From: JAFGJQ01 sp964586145 | GTDB lineage: Bacteria; Planctomycetota; Phycisphaerae; UBA1845 | Direction: 5' to 3' | Length of the DNA: 64,000 nucleotides | Assembly (NCBI GenBank): GCA_964586145.1 | Contig: CAZPHH010000011.1 | Coordinates: forward strand, 1-64,000 | Part shown: piece by piece, positions 24,903-34,831 of the stretch | How positions within the stretch are numbered: position 1 is the stretch's first letter | Layout of the letters: the number at the start of each line of letters is the position of its first letter | The notes under the pieces: generated by a model | Told to the model about the DNA's origin: nothing | What the model saw: the letters and a program-made list of their open reading frames with translations, nothing else | Databases searched by the model: none | Program-made: the position numbers and the translations under genes

Positions 24903-27900
24903 CACGTTCTTCAATCGACGGCAACCGGATCTGGCAGATACACGTTCGGCCGCGAAGCCCGGACCTGGACCCGCAGGGCCGGCAACGGCTGAGCGACGCC
25001 CGACAAATACCCTCGCTGGCGCACGTGAAGGNNNNNNNNNNNNNNNNNNNNNNNNNNNNNNNNNNNNNNNNNNNNNNNNNNNNNNNNNNNNNNNNNNNNN
25101 NNNNNNNNNNNNNNNNNNNNNNNNNNNNNNNGGCCGGCAACGGCTGAGCGACGCCCGACAAATACCCTCGCTGGCGCACGTGAAGGCCGTCTCCGCAAGC
25201 GCGTTCTACTTCGTGCGGGGCCCGCTGGATCGGGCGGCGGCCGAGACCGTCGGCCGAAAACTGCTGGCCGATCCGGTCTCGGAGACGTTCACGCTGGCCG
25301 AAGGCATGACGCATCGCGATCCCGATGAGCGGGCCGTCGAAATCCACTGCCTGCCCGGCGTGATGGACCCGGTCGCCATCAGCACGGCAGAGGCCGTGGC
25401 AGACCTGCTCGGACCGAGCGTCCGGGTGGCGGTGCGGACGGCCCGGCGTTATGTCATTGACGGGGCCCGCGACGCGACGGACCTGGAACGCATGGCCCGG
25501 CGCGTGCTGGCCAACGAGTGCATCGAAGCGGCCTACATCCAGGGCTTCGGGCGACACGACGGGCTGCCGGAGGCATTTCCGGTGGCGCCGGAAGCCTCGG
25601 CCGAGCCGCGAACCGTTCCCTTGCGGCACCTGGATCAAGACCGGCTTCTGACCCTGTCTCGGGAGGCCCACCTGTTCCTGTCGGCTGCGGAGATGGAGAC
25701 CATCCGCGCGCATTTCGATGCAGTCGGGCGCGATCCGACGGACCTCGAGCTGGAAACGCTGGCCCAGACCTGGTCGGAACACTGCGTACACAAGACGCTC
25801 AAGAGCGAAGTCGTCTATCGCGGGGCGGACTTCGGCCGGGACGGCGAGGTAGAGGTGCGCTTCGAGAACCTCCTGAAGGAAACCATCGCCGAGGCGACCC
25901 GGCGGCTCAACCGGCCGTGGTGCCTGTCCGTCTTCGAGGACAACGCCGGCATCGTGGCATTCGACGAGGAATATGGCGTCGCCTTCAAGGTGGAGACGCA
26001 CAACCACCCGTCGGCCATCGAGCCCTACGGCGGGGCGGCCACGGGCGTGGGCGGCGTGATCCGCGACATCATGGGTTGCGGGCTGGGCGCCAAGCCGATC
26101 GCCAACACCGACGTGTTCTGCTTCGCCCCGCCGGACTTCGCGGACGAACGGCTGCCCAAAGGCGTGCTGCACCCGCGCCGGGTCTTCAAGGGCGTGGTCA
26201 GCGGCGTCCGCGACTACGGCAACCGAATGGGCATTCCCACCGTCAACGGGGCGATCCACTTCGACGAACGATACCTGGCCAACCCGCTCGTGTTCTGCGG
26301 ATGCGTAGGGCTCATCCCGCGCGATCGGATCGCCAAGGCCGCCTGCCCGGGCGACGCGATCGTCGTGGCCGGCGGTCGGACCGGCCGGGACGGGATTCAC
26401 GGGGCCACCTTCTCCTCGGCAGAGCTGACGGACACGCACGCCGACGAATTCTCGCACGCCGTCCAGATCGGCAACGCCATCGAGGAGAAGAAGGTGCTGG
26501 ACGCGTTGCTGCGAGCCCGCGACCACGCGGACGGCTGCCTCTACCACGCCGTCACGGATTGCGGGGCCGGCGGGCTGAGCAGCGCGGTCGGCGAGATGGG
26601 AGAGCACACCGGAGCCACGGTCGACCTGGAAAAAGTGCCTCTGAAATACGCCGGCCTGCGCTACGACGAAATCTGGATCTCCGAGGCCCAGGAACGAATG
26701 GTCTTCGCCGTGCCGCCGGGAAAGCTGGACGCGCTGCTCGCCATCTTCCGCGAAGAACACGTCCAGGCCACGGTCATCGGCGAGTTCAGCGGCGACGGCA
26801 TGTTGCGCGTACGACACAAGGGAACGACGGTGGGCGAGCTCGATATGCACTTCCTGCACCACGGACTGCCCAGGAGCACGCGACGGGCGTCCTGGCAGCC
26901 ACCCGTGCCGCACCACGTCGCACCGCCGGAGCGCGACCTCGGCCGCCGGCTGCTCCAAACTCTGTCCCACCCGAACGTGGCGTCCAAGGAATGGGTCATC
27001 CGCCAGTACGACCACGAAGTCCAGGGGGCAAGCGTGGTCAAACCGCTCTGCGGACCCGGCAACGGGCCGGCCGACGCGGCGGTGCTCCGACCGCGGCTGG
27101 ACGGACGTCGCGGCATCGCCCTGGGATGCGGCCTGGCCCTGTCCCGGGCCGACGAGGATCCGTACTGGATGGCCGTCGCCGCGGTGGACGAGGCGCTGCG
27201 AAACGTGATCTGCGTCGGGGCCGACCCGGCCCGGACTTCCATCCTCGACAATTTCTGCTGGGGCTCCATTGACGACGACTACGCGATGGGCACCCTCGTG
27301 CGGGCCTGCGTGGGCGCGCGGGACGCGGCCATCGCGTTCGGCCTGCCGTTCATCTCCGGCAAGGACTCGTTGAACAACCAGTTCTCCCAGAGCGCCGAGG
27401 AAGCGCAGCGCTGTGGGCTGCCCCAGCGCATCATGATCCCGGGCACGCTCCTGATCAGTGCCCTGGGCATGGTCGAGGACGTGACTCGGTGCGTGACCGC
27501 CGATCTCAGACAACCCGGCTCGGCGTTGGCCGTGATTTCGGCCCCGGCAGACGCCGTGGGGCTGGGTCCGGCCGCGCGGCTTCATGCCGCGATGGCCCGA
27601 TGGATCGCGGCCGGGTGCGCCCGAGCGGTCCATGACGTCAGTGACGGCGGGCTGGCCGCGGCCCTCGCGGAGATGTGCCTGGCGGGCGGCCTGGGCGCCC
27701 GCGTGTCCCTGGACGCGTGGGGCGACGAAGACCCGGCCTGCCTGCTGTTCGACGAGTCCCTGACCACCTACATCGTGGAGTGCGAGGAAGACGCCCTCGC
27801 GGAACTGGCCGTTCCCGAGGAAGCCATCACGCCGATCGGGCAGGTGACCGGCGCCCAACGGCTGATGATCGAAACGGCGGGTCGACCGCTGATCGATCTG

Positions 27901-27945
27901 CCTGTAGCCGAGCTCGCCGGCGCCTGGCGCCGCCTGCAACCGTGA
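24899..27945 (+). CDS. purL: Phosphoribosylformylglycinamidine synthase, fused type (PurL)
   Basis: PurL makes formylglycinamidine ribonucleotide in purine synthesis. The frame starts at ATG 24899, four bases inside the stop of the debranching gene. It is interrupted by the assembly gap at 24977-25186. Removing 155 bases (one 55-bp duplicate plus 100 N) restores a single frame of 963 residues, with an N-terminal PurS-like stretch (NRIWQIHVRPRSPD). Domain landmarks are QTWSEHCVHKT, KVETHNHPSAIEPYGGAATG, GKDSLNNQF and DVSDGGLAAALAEM. There is no glutaminase domain at the C-terminus, so a separate PurQ is expected elsewhere. The break is an assembly artefact, not a mutation. Confidence 0.92.
24977..25186. 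other. Assembly gap 2 with 55-bp duplicated flanks
   Basis: The 55 bases at 24977-25031 recur exactly at 25132-25186 around 100 N (25032-25131). Both gaps in the window share the same 55-bp size, as expected from k-mer-overlapping contigs. Collapsing it repairs purL. Confidence 0.92.
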
Positions 27946-27964
27946 CCCGGCTCGTCGGGCAACG

Positions 27965-29530
27965 TCAGATGCAGATCGTGCGAGTCTGGACCTGGTTCCC
28001 GCCGGCGCGCTTGGCCTGGTACATGAGCTTGTCGGCCGCGCTGGTGACGGATTCAAGCGTGCAGGTGCCGCCCGCGGGACGTACGCTCAGACAGCCGGCG
28101 CTCACGGTGACCCGAACGCGACGATTCCCCCCGCCGACGCTCTCAGCGGCAATGTCCCGCAGAAGTGTCTCCACCCGACGAACGGCATCCCGCTCCTCGC
28201 AGTCGTAGTACAGCAAGACGAACTCGTCGCCGCCGAGCCGACCCACCAGCTCCTGCGGTCCCACGGACTTGCGGAGGTGGTCGGCCACGTGCTTCAGGGC
28301 CGTGTCGCCCGTCTTGTGCCCGTGCTGGTCGTTGAGCGTCTTGAAGCGGTCCACGTCACAGTAGACCACCGCGAAGTTGCTGCCGTAGCGGACGGCGCGG
28401 TTGATCAACTCACCCGCCTGCTCCGTAAAGCCGTCCCGGTTCAGCACGCCGGTGAGCGGGTCGCGGATGGCCCGCTCTTCCAGCTCACTCGCTTTCTGCA
28501 CAAGCTGGTTCACGGTGGCGCCCGCCCGGGCCGCCTGCTGAAGAAGCTGATGCACGGTCGTGACCAGCGCCTCCGTGTTCTCGGCGGCCTCGTGAGCGGC
28601 CTGTTGCAGAAGCTGCACCAGTTCGGCCTGGGGAGTCTTGCCCTCCTCGAAGAACTGGTAGAGCTTCTCGAAGGCGTCCTGGACTCGCGTCAGGAACGTC
28701 GCGGAATCGACTCCCTTCGGTTGCGCGTGCTCCTCCAGAAACCGGCACAGCCGGTCCGCGTCGTGCCGGTTCCACGCATTCAGAATGTGTGGAAACAGCG
28801 ACGCCACAACGTACGCCTCCGCGACGGCCGGCTCGTCGACGAACTGAGCCAGGCTCTCCCGGTCGTGGTGAAACGCAATGCAGTCCACGAGCGCCTCGGG
28901 CAGGTCCACCTTCTGGGCCAGCATCCGGCCGGCCTCCGCATGGTCGATGCCGAACGTGTCACGCTGATTCTGCAACTGTGCTTCCGCGTCGAAGGCCGGG
29001 TTCTGAAGGATCGCCAGCAGCGGCTCCCTGGCCGTCGAATAGAGCAGCGTGAGCGCCAGATCCTGGAACATCCCGCCCACGAAAGCGTGATCCCCGAGCT
29101 TGGCGTCCGTCAGAGAAATATACTCCTTGGCCGCGACGGCCTTGCACAACGACGCCTCCCAGAACAACCGCGACTCGTCCGACGTCAATCCGAGCTCGTT
29201 GTGCAGGCCGGTGATGCAGTAGCTGATCGCCAGCGTCCGCACGGTGGACAGCCCCAGCAGGTTCACCGCTCCCTTCACCGTCGTCACCTTGTTCCGCACG
29301 CCGAACCACGAGGAATTCGCCAATGAGAGAAGCTTGGCGCTCAGCGAGCTGTCTGCGCTGATCACTTTCGCGTAGTCGGAGGGCTCGGCCTCCGGATTCC
29401 TGCCCAGTTCCACGAACTTGACGGCGACCGCGGCCGTCGTCGGCAGGTACGACAGGGAATCGATCTTGCGGCGTAAACTGTGCCGAAGCTCTTCGGCAGA
29501 TACTCCGGGCATGCTGCTCAGGCTTGTCAT
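27965..29530 (-). CDS. HDOD-GGDEF regulatory protein
   Basis: This 521-residue signalling protein carries an HDOD domain at about residues 15-215 (LSYLPTTAAVAVKFVELG, LSLANSSWFGVRNKVTTVKGAVNLLG, and the later HHDRESL). A coiled-coil linker follows (about 300-355). The C-terminal GGDEF domain has an intact active site (GRLGGDEFVLLY) and CDVDRFKTLNDQHGH. It should make cyclic di-GMP, and no inhibitory RxxD site is obvious. ATG 29530 fits the usual start of HDOD proteins. An in-frame ATG at 29710 has a better ribosome site (GTGGAG) but would add an Arg-rich segment that does not look like the family. It converges on purL, ending 19 bases away. Confidence 0.88.
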   Translation of the reverse strand: MTSLSSMPGVSAEELRHSLRRKIDSLSYLPTTAAVAVKFVELGRNPEAEPSDYAKVISADSSLSAKLLSLANSSWFGVRNKVTTVKGAVNLLGLSTVRTLAISYCITGLHNELGLTSDESRLFWEASLCKAVAAKEYISLTDAKLGDHAFVGGMFQDLALTLLYSTAREPLLAILQNPAFDAEAQLQNQRDTFGIDHAEAGRMLAQKVDLPEALVDCIAFHHDRESLAQFVDEPAVAEAYVVASLFPHILNAWNRHDADRLCRFLEEHAQPKGVDSATFLTRVQDAFEKLYQFFEEGKTPQAELVQLLQQAAHEAAENTEALVTTVHQLLQQAARAGATVNQLVQKASELEERAIRDPLTGVLNRDGFTEQAGELINRAVRYGSNFAVVYCDVDRFKTLNDQHGHKTGDTALKHVADHLRKSVGPQELVGRLGGDEFVLLYYDCEERDAVRRVETLLRDIAAESVGGGNRRVRVTVSAGCLSVRPAGGTCTLESVTSAADKLMYQAKRAGGNQVQTRTICI

Positions 29531-29991
29531 GATCGTCTGCACCCGTTCGGCAGGCTTCTCCCGACGGGCCCTCCGCGCACGTCGCGCGACGAGCCTTCCC
29601 CACCGCTCCAAAGCAATTGAGCGGCCCCACGCGGCTTTGTTCTCGCGAATCCCGCCCTGCCTAGCGGAAATCCCGCCAAAGACGCCCGCGCTCCCCGAAT
29701 ATCGACGCATCGTGGACTCCACTCGAATATGAACCCACACTTGAACCTTGAATTGGATCGTGCGTGCCACATGGGCGAATCGCAGCCTCAAAGGGCCACG
29801 GCAGCCCGCCGGCACCGGAAGGAAATTCCACTCGCCAATAACCCGCGATTCTGCAAAATGGTAAGGGATACTCATGGAATACCCGTGGCACCTGGGCTCT
29901 TTTTCTACTATGGAATACTCATTCCAGGACGCCTCGAACTGCGGGAACTACCGACGGGTCGCCGACTCACTGGTAACGAAGCGAGCCAAAA
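29531..29991. other. AT-richer intergenic region
   Basis: About 460 bases between two divergent genes. It is less GC-rich than its surroundings. A perfect small palindrome TGGAAT-ACTC-ATTCCA lies at 29911-29926, and the word TGGAATAC occurs nearby as well. The bases should hold promoters for both neighbours, but I cannot assign -35/-10 pairs with confidence. Confidence 0.4.
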
Positions 29992-32172
29992 GTGAAGGAC
30001 CTCCCACGTCAGATACGCAAAATGCAGAGGCGGGATTGCGCCGTGATCCGGATGCTGGGGCCAGCCGTCTGCGGGCTCGGGGTCGCAGCATTCGCGTGTG
30101 CGCAAGGCATAACCGTCCGCGATGACCTGATCATCCGGGAGGCGGTGACCGTCCCCGGCGGCGTGTTTCGCGTTCCGGATACGAACGCCGACGGCGCCGT
30201 CCGCATTGAGGGCGAGGGTCTGGTCGTGGACTTCGGCGGCGCCGAACTGATCGGCGCCGACGAGGGGCAGCGCCCGGAGACCTTCGCCGGCACGGGGGTC
30301 ATCGTGGAAGGTCGGGACATCACCCTGCGAAACCTCCGGCTCCGCGGATACAAGGTCGGCATCCACGCCCGCCGCTGTACCGGCCTGGTCATCGAAGACG
30401 TCGACGTGTCCGGGAACTTCCGGCAGAAACTAACGTCCACCCCGTCGCGCGAGGACGGCCACGACTGGCTCTGGATTCACCGGAACGCCGACGAGGACTG
30501 GATCACGCAATACGGGGCCGGCCTCTGCGTCCAGGATTCCAGCGACGTCACGCTCCGCCGCATTGCCGCCCGCAACGGGCAGAACGGAATCGTGCTCATC
30601 CGCGTGAACGACAGTGCCGTCGTCGACTGCGATTGTTCGTTCCTGTCCGGCTGGGGCCTCGCGCTTTGGCAAAGCAGCCGGAACCACATCAGCCGGAACG
30701 CCTTCGATTTCTGCATACGCGGATACAGCGACGGACGCTACAGCCGCGGGCAGAACGCCGCGGGAATCCTCCTGGTCGAGCACTGCACCCAAAACGAAAT
30801 TCTGGAGAACTCCGCCACGCACGGCGGCTGCGGGCTTCTGGCGTACCCCGGCCCGGAGACACTCGCCCGCACCGACCGGGCCGGACACAACGACAACCGC
30901 ATCATCGGCAACGACTTCTCGTACTGTGCGGCGTACGGCCTCGAATTGGCCTTCGGGTTCGACAACTGGATTGCGGACAACCGCATCGTGGACAACGGCA
31001 TCGCCGGCCTCTGGCTGGCCTACTGCCACGGTACGCGCATCACCGGCAATACCATCGAGCACAACGGTCGAGCGAAACGCATCCAATCCTGGGCCGGCAT
31101 CGCCCTGGAACACGGGCGAGACAATCGCATCTACGACAACCGATTTCGCGCCAACAAGTGCGGCGTGTCCATCTGGACCGATGATGACGCCCATCTGGCC
31201 ACCACAGCCTGGGCCCAGGCCCACGGCCGCGGCTCGGCGGACAACGTGGTGCTCGCCAACCGGTTCGTTGAGGACGAAACCGCTGTGCGCCTCCGGTACG
31301 CAGCCGATACCGTGCTGGCCGACTCCGCGGTGTCCGGCGTGGGCGTGGAACTGGACGCCGACCCGACCAGCACCGTGCTGACCAACGGCGCGGCGTACGA
31401 ACGGGAGCCCGTGGCAGCCCCGACCCCGTCCGGCGAACGCCGGCCCGTGGGGGCACGCTCGGACCTGACCGGCCGCCATCGAATCCTGCTCACCGAGTAC
31501 GGCCCGTATGGCTTCACCGGAACTTTCGTGCAGCCGGCCGTCGTTGTGGGAGGCAAGGAGGCGGTTGTCCTGCTGCTCGCGCCGCCGGGGCCGTTTCGGC
31601 TGGTGAAGGCCGAGGGGGCCATCGCGGCCACGCCTCTGGAGGGCGAAACGCCGGCCGTTCTCACGCTGGAAGCCAAGGAACCGGGCATTGCGCCGTTCAC
31701 GCTCACCGTCGATATCCACGGGGAAGAGCACACCGTGCAGGGCACCCTGGACTACGCCGACTGGAAGGTCCGCCACTTCGCCTGGGGACCCGATGAGGAC
31801 CCACGGGAAGACCGGGAGAAATGGCTCGCCCGCGCCGAGGCCGGGCCGTACGTCGAGTTTGAGACGCCCCGGATCAACTTCCATTGGGCGGACGGAGCGC
31901 CGGCTGACGGGCTGCCGGCCGACCGGTTCGGCACGCTGGCCACCACGCGGCTCCGACTGCCGGCCGGGCGATACAGGGTCTGCACGATCTCGAACAGCGG
32001 CGTCCGGGTCTGGATCGACGAGTCGCTGGTGCTGGATAGCTGGACCCGACACGAACGGAAAGAGAACACGGCAGAGCAGTCGCTCGACGCAGGCCGGTAC
32101 AAGGTCCGCATCGAGCATTTCCAGATTGAGGGGGACTCCCGGCTTCAGTTCCGGCTGGAGCCGGCCCCGTAA
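29992..32172 (+). CDS. Secreted right-handed beta-helix protein with PA14-like C-terminus
   Basis: This protein of up to 726 residues is built on a parallel beta-helix (about residues 75-440), seen as repeated N-N-R-I and N-R-I-x-x-N turns such as NHISRNAFDF, NDNRIIGNDF, NWIADNRIVDN and TRITGNTIEHN. NosD and pectin-lyase-type proteins share this fold; many bind or cut polysaccharide, but no catalytic triad is visible. A linker beta domain follows, and a C-terminal PA14-like module (about 620-726) contains FHWADGAPA and VRVWIDESLVLDSW. A signal sequence precedes GVAAFACAQG. The GTG at 29992 and ATGs at 30022 and 30052 are all possible starts. Substrate unknown. Confidence 0.8.
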   Translation: MKDLPRQIRKMQRRDCAVIRMLGPAVCGLGVAAFACAQGITVRDDLIIREAVTVPGGVFRVPDTNADGAVRIEGEGLVVDFGGAELIGADEGQRPETFAGTGVIVEGRDITLRNLRLRGYKVGIHARRCTGLVIEDVDVSGNFRQKLTSTPSREDGHDWLWIHRNADEDWITQYGAGLCVQDSSDVTLRRIAARNGQNGIVLIRVNDSAVVDCDCSFLSGWGLALWQSSRNHISRNAFDFCIRGYSDGRYSRGQNAAGILLVEHCTQNEILENSATHGGCGLLAYPGPETLARTDRAGHNDNRIIGNDFSYCAAYGLELAFGFDNWIADNRIVDNGIAGLWLAYCHGTRITGNTIEHNGRAKRIQSWAGIALEHGRDNRIYDNRFRANKCGVSIWTDDDAHLATTAWAQAHGRGSADNVVLANRFVEDETAVRLRYAADTVLADSAVSGVGVELDADPTSTVLTNGAAYEREPVAAPTPSGERRPVGARSDLTGRHRILLTEYGPYGFTGTFVQPAVVVGGKEAVVLLLAPPGPFRLVKAEGAIAATPLEGETPAVLTLEAKEPGIAPFTLTVDIHGEEHTVQGTLDYADWKVRHFAWGPDEDPREDREKWLARAEAGPYVEFETPRINFHWADGAPADGLPADRFGTLATTRLRLPAGRYRVCTISNSGVRVWIDESLVLDSWTRHERKENTAEQSLDAGRYKVRIEHFQIEGDSRLQFRLEPAP

Positions 32173-32357
32173 CGCGAGGATGACGGATGTCCCAACGCGT
32201 GGTCCCGGCCATCGACAGTATGAACATGGAACCGGGCGCCATCGAACAGGGGCATGCGCACCCGGCGCGGTTTGCCCGGGCGGCATTCGCGCCGGCCTGC
32301 ACCCGCACGGGCATGCACGATGTGCCGTCCTGAAAGGACGAAGAAGGGCTGCGGCCA

Positions 32358-33362
32358 ATGAACGAAAAAAACCGGCGTCTTGCCGAGTTCTGCCGGAAGC
32401 ACGGGTATGACGGCGTACTCATCCGTCGCCGATCCAACATTGCCTGGGCCGCGGACGGCGCCGACGTGCATTGCAACCGGGGCACGCCGCTGGGCGTCGC
32501 ATCCCTGCTCTGGACGCCGCAGCGCAAGACGGTTCTGACCACCAACATCGAAGACGCCCGGCTCGCCGCGGAGGAATTCAACGGGGAATGGGACATCCAC
32601 GCCAAACCCTGGTGGACGGCTGACGAACGCCCCCCGGGCACCTTCGCGACGGACTATCCCGACGACAACATCGCCGAACTGCGCTTCTCCCTGACCCCGC
32701 GTGAGCTGGAGCAGGTGCAGGCCCTCGGCCACGACACCGCCGACATCATGAGCCGCGTGATGCGGGGAATCCGCACCGGCCAGACCGAGCGGGACGTGGC
32801 GGCCGACCTGATGGCCGATCTCCAACGGGAAGCCATCTTCTGCCCCGTGATTCTGGTGGCGGCGGATGAGCGCATCGCGCTCTATCGACACCCCATTCCC
32901 ACCTCCAAACGGATTGAGAGAGCGGTGCTCGTCGTCCTGTGCGCCCAGCGTCACGGCCTGATCGTCTGCATCAGCCGTATGGTTCACTTCGGCCCGCTGC
33001 CGGCCGATCTGCGCCGCCGGCACGACGCCGTCTGCCGCGTGGATGAGGCGTTGCAACACGCGACCCGGCCCGGAGTCCGCTGGTGCGACGCCCTCGCCGC
33101 CGGCATTCGGGCGTACGAGGAGACCGGCTTTCCCGACGAATGGAAAAAACACCACCAGGGCGGCCCCATGGGGTACGAAACGCGCGATTTCCTGGCCACG
33201 CCCTCGGAAACCCGCGTCGTCCTGCCCAATCAGGTCGTCGGCTGGAACCCGACCATCACCGGCACCAAGTCCGAGGACACCACGCTCTCCAGCGGCGAGA
33301 ACCTCACGGCCATGCCCGACTGGCCCCTGTGCGGCACTCGCCCGGACATCCTCTGCCGCTGA
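32358..33362 (+). CDS. M24-fold (aminopeptidase P/creatinase-like) protein, metal ligands absent
   Basis: This 334-residue protein has a creatinase/Xaa-Pro-aminopeptidase outline: an N-terminal domain to about residue 115 and a pita-bread C-terminal domain (TPRELEQVQALGHDTADIM, then HHQGGPMGYETRDF near 265). In active M24 enzymes two Asp residues in the DxG-D pattern hold metal. Here the corresponding stretch is VLVVLCAQRHGLIVCISRMVHFG, with no Asp. The His of the HHQGG motif and the later NLTAMPDWP remain. It is probably a non-peptidase member with a binding or different catalytic role. ATG 32358 follows GAAGAAGGG. Confidence 0.78.
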   Translation: MNEKNRRLAEFCRKHGYDGVLIRRRSNIAWAADGADVHCNRGTPLGVASLLWTPQRKTVLTTNIEDARLAAEEFNGEWDIHAKPWWTADERPPGTFATDYPDDNIAELRFSLTPRELEQVQALGHDTADIMSRVMRGIRTGQTERDVAADLMADLQREAIFCPVILVAADERIALYRHPIPTSKRIERAVLVVLCAQRHGLIVCISRMVHFGPLPADLRRRHDAVCRVDEALQHATRPGVRWCDALAAGIRAYEETGFPDEWKKHHQGGPMGYETRDFLATPSETRVVLPNQVVGWNPTITGTKSEDTTLSSGENLTAMPDWPLCGTRPDILCR

Positions 33363-33670
33363 TCGCGCTCCAGTACGGAGATACAGAGACAGGGCTTCCG
33401 TTCTCCGTCGCCCACGGGGGCCTTTGCGTTGCGTCGGCCTTGGCGGTCGTTAAGATGAAGCCCGGGTGCGGGCTGCGGACGCAACCGAAGCGACCCCGGT
33501 GCGCCGGGGCAGGCTCCGCGACGAAGGATCTGCGTCGGGGCGGGCGGGAGTATTTGCGCGGGACGCGGAGAGTTCGGGCGTTTGCAGTGCAAAAACGCGG
33601 AAAACAGGGACGGAGGGACGAAGTGATCCGCCTGCGGCGGCCGGACGCCCCGAGGCAGCGGCCGTAGGAA

Positions 33671-33692
33671 GGCGCGAGGATAGACCGGCCTT
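33671..33692 (+). repeat. 22-bp dispersed repeat
   Basis: GGCGCGAGGATAGACCGGCC plus TT, identical in the same orientation to 155-176. It lies immediately before the 62-bp element. Confidence 0.75.
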
Positions 33693-33697
33693 CTCGT

Positions 33698-33759
33698 TGT
33701 GGGACCGGCTTTCTCGCCATCCCGGCGCGCCGGGACCTGCGGAGACCAGCCGGTCTTCC
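33698..33759 (-). repeat. 62-bp dispersed repeat, copy 2 (inverted)
   Basis: Reverse complement of 1673-1734 with one mismatch by eye, 32 kb away. It carries the central palindrome CCCGGCGCGCCGGG. Here it is not followed by the 18-bp array, so the two are separable elements. Confidence 0.8.
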
Positions 33760-33903
33760 ACTCTCCAGTCTCTCGCTTTCAGTTCTCCAGCCCGGATTGC
33801 GCAGTTTGGCGATGGAAACGGGCGTGGCGCGGGCGGCAGGCGGGTTTTTCCCCAGAAGTCTTCACTACATTTTGAGGGGTCGCCTCGCGACCGGTCGGGG
33901 CGG

Positions 33904-34455
33904 TCACGTGGAGGCGGATCCCGGCGGCGGGTCGGTGGGGAACTTCCGCGGTGTCACGTCGCGATCGGCGCAGAGACGTTCCGGTAAGCCGAATCCCAAG
34001 GCGGTGATGATCTGGGCCTGCTCGGCATTGGGCCGGGCCACCCGGCGGAGCCGGAGGGTCCGGCCTTCCACCGTCTCCAGAAGGATGTCTCCGATCTGCA
34101 CGTCGTGCAGCACCTTCAAGGCCACGGCCGGACTCATCGCACGATCCTGCGGTCCGGCGTCCGGGTCGTCCGGGTCCTTCTTGCGGATTCGCGTCTGGAG
34201 TCGGGCGTTGCGCAGCATATGGGCCAGGGCCTTCCACAACGCATAGGCCGGCACGCACACGTCCTCGTGCCGGGTGTGGAAGACGGCCGTGCGCTGCCAG
34301 CGCCGCTCCTGGTCCTCGGTCAGCTCACCCAATTGGGCCACGACGCGCTGCCGCGGGCCGCGTTCCGTCCGATGGGACTCCACCAAGGCAAAGTAGGTGT
34401 GCCGCTTGCCGTCCTTGGTGCGATGCAGCTTGCGCAGGAACATCCGAGCCTCCAC
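33904..34455 (-). pseudogene. IS1634-like transposase remnant with internal deletion
   Basis: The N-terminal 55-60 residues (FLRKLHRTKDGKRHTYFALV, ESHRTERGPRQRVVAQLGEL) match the start of IS1634/IS4-type transposases. The C-terminal 90 (MSPAVALKVLHDVQIGDILL, RRVARPNAEQAQIITALGF) match the end of the same family. The 350 or so residues that should lie between, carrying the DDE catalytic core, are missing, yet the frame is kept across the junction near residues 60-75. The 183-codon frame therefore cannot encode a working transposase. A 12-bp word GTCTTCACTACA occurs at 33858-33869 and again at 34496-34507, flanking the remnant in direct orientation. Confidence 0.72.
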
Positions 34456-34683
34456 GACCAGTGTGGCACGGATTCAGGGCCGGGCAAGCCGGTAGGTCTT
34501 CACTACAACGGAACCGACGCCAGGCACTACGCCTGACGCTGCCGCCAAGGCGGATTCACCTCGTCAATCGCACCGAGAATCGCTTCGATTTCCTCCAAAC
34601 TGCGCGACCTGGGCTAGCCGGCCGGGCTGCTCCCCGGCGGTCACCTGCTCAACTGTTCACCTGTCCAAGCCCCGGGCCGGGTT

Positions 34684-34830
34684 ATGGCCTTCCTGTTCGA
34701 GAACCTGGCGGTCTACCAGAAGGCGGTTGACCTCGCCGACCGAATCGCCACTCTCTTGGAGAGGTTCCCGCGTGGCTATGGATTGCTCGTCGATCAACGG
34801 AACCGCGCGGCATCGTCCATCGCCACGAGC
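34684..34830 (+). pseudogene. Truncated 23S rRNA intervening-sequence (four-helix bundle) protein
   Basis: The first 49 codons read as the start of the S23/IVP four-helix-bundle family: MAFLFENLAVYQKAVDLADR, then FPRGYGLLVDQRNRAASSIA. Full members are about 115-125 residues and continue with an Asn-Ile-Ala-Glu-Gly motif. Here family similarity stops after SIATSI, two bases before the stop codon of the convergent GH5 gene. The frame continues without similarity. It is a decayed fragment, in the same graveyard as the transposase remnant. Confidence 0.7.
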
Positions 34831-34831
34831 A

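Larger units (their letters stand above)
33363..33903. other. Repeat-rich intergenic region
   Basis: No credible gene. It contains the 22-bp word shared with 155-176 and the 62-bp inverted element shared with 1673-1734, followed by a pyrimidine-rich stretch of CTCTCCAGTCTCTCG type. It adjoins the transposase remnant. Confidence 0.55.

Noticed and set aside
24796..28056. Very long minus-strand frame opposite purL (over 1000 codons including N)
   Set aside because: It lies antisense to a clear purL, runs through the assembly gap and has no recognisable domain; long antisense frames are common at high GC.
34527..34607. Minus-strand tail fragment with SLEEIEAILGAIDEVNPPWR character
   Set aside because: Only about 26 codons follow an in-frame stop. 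It may be a protein remnant in the graveyard, but nothing identifies it.
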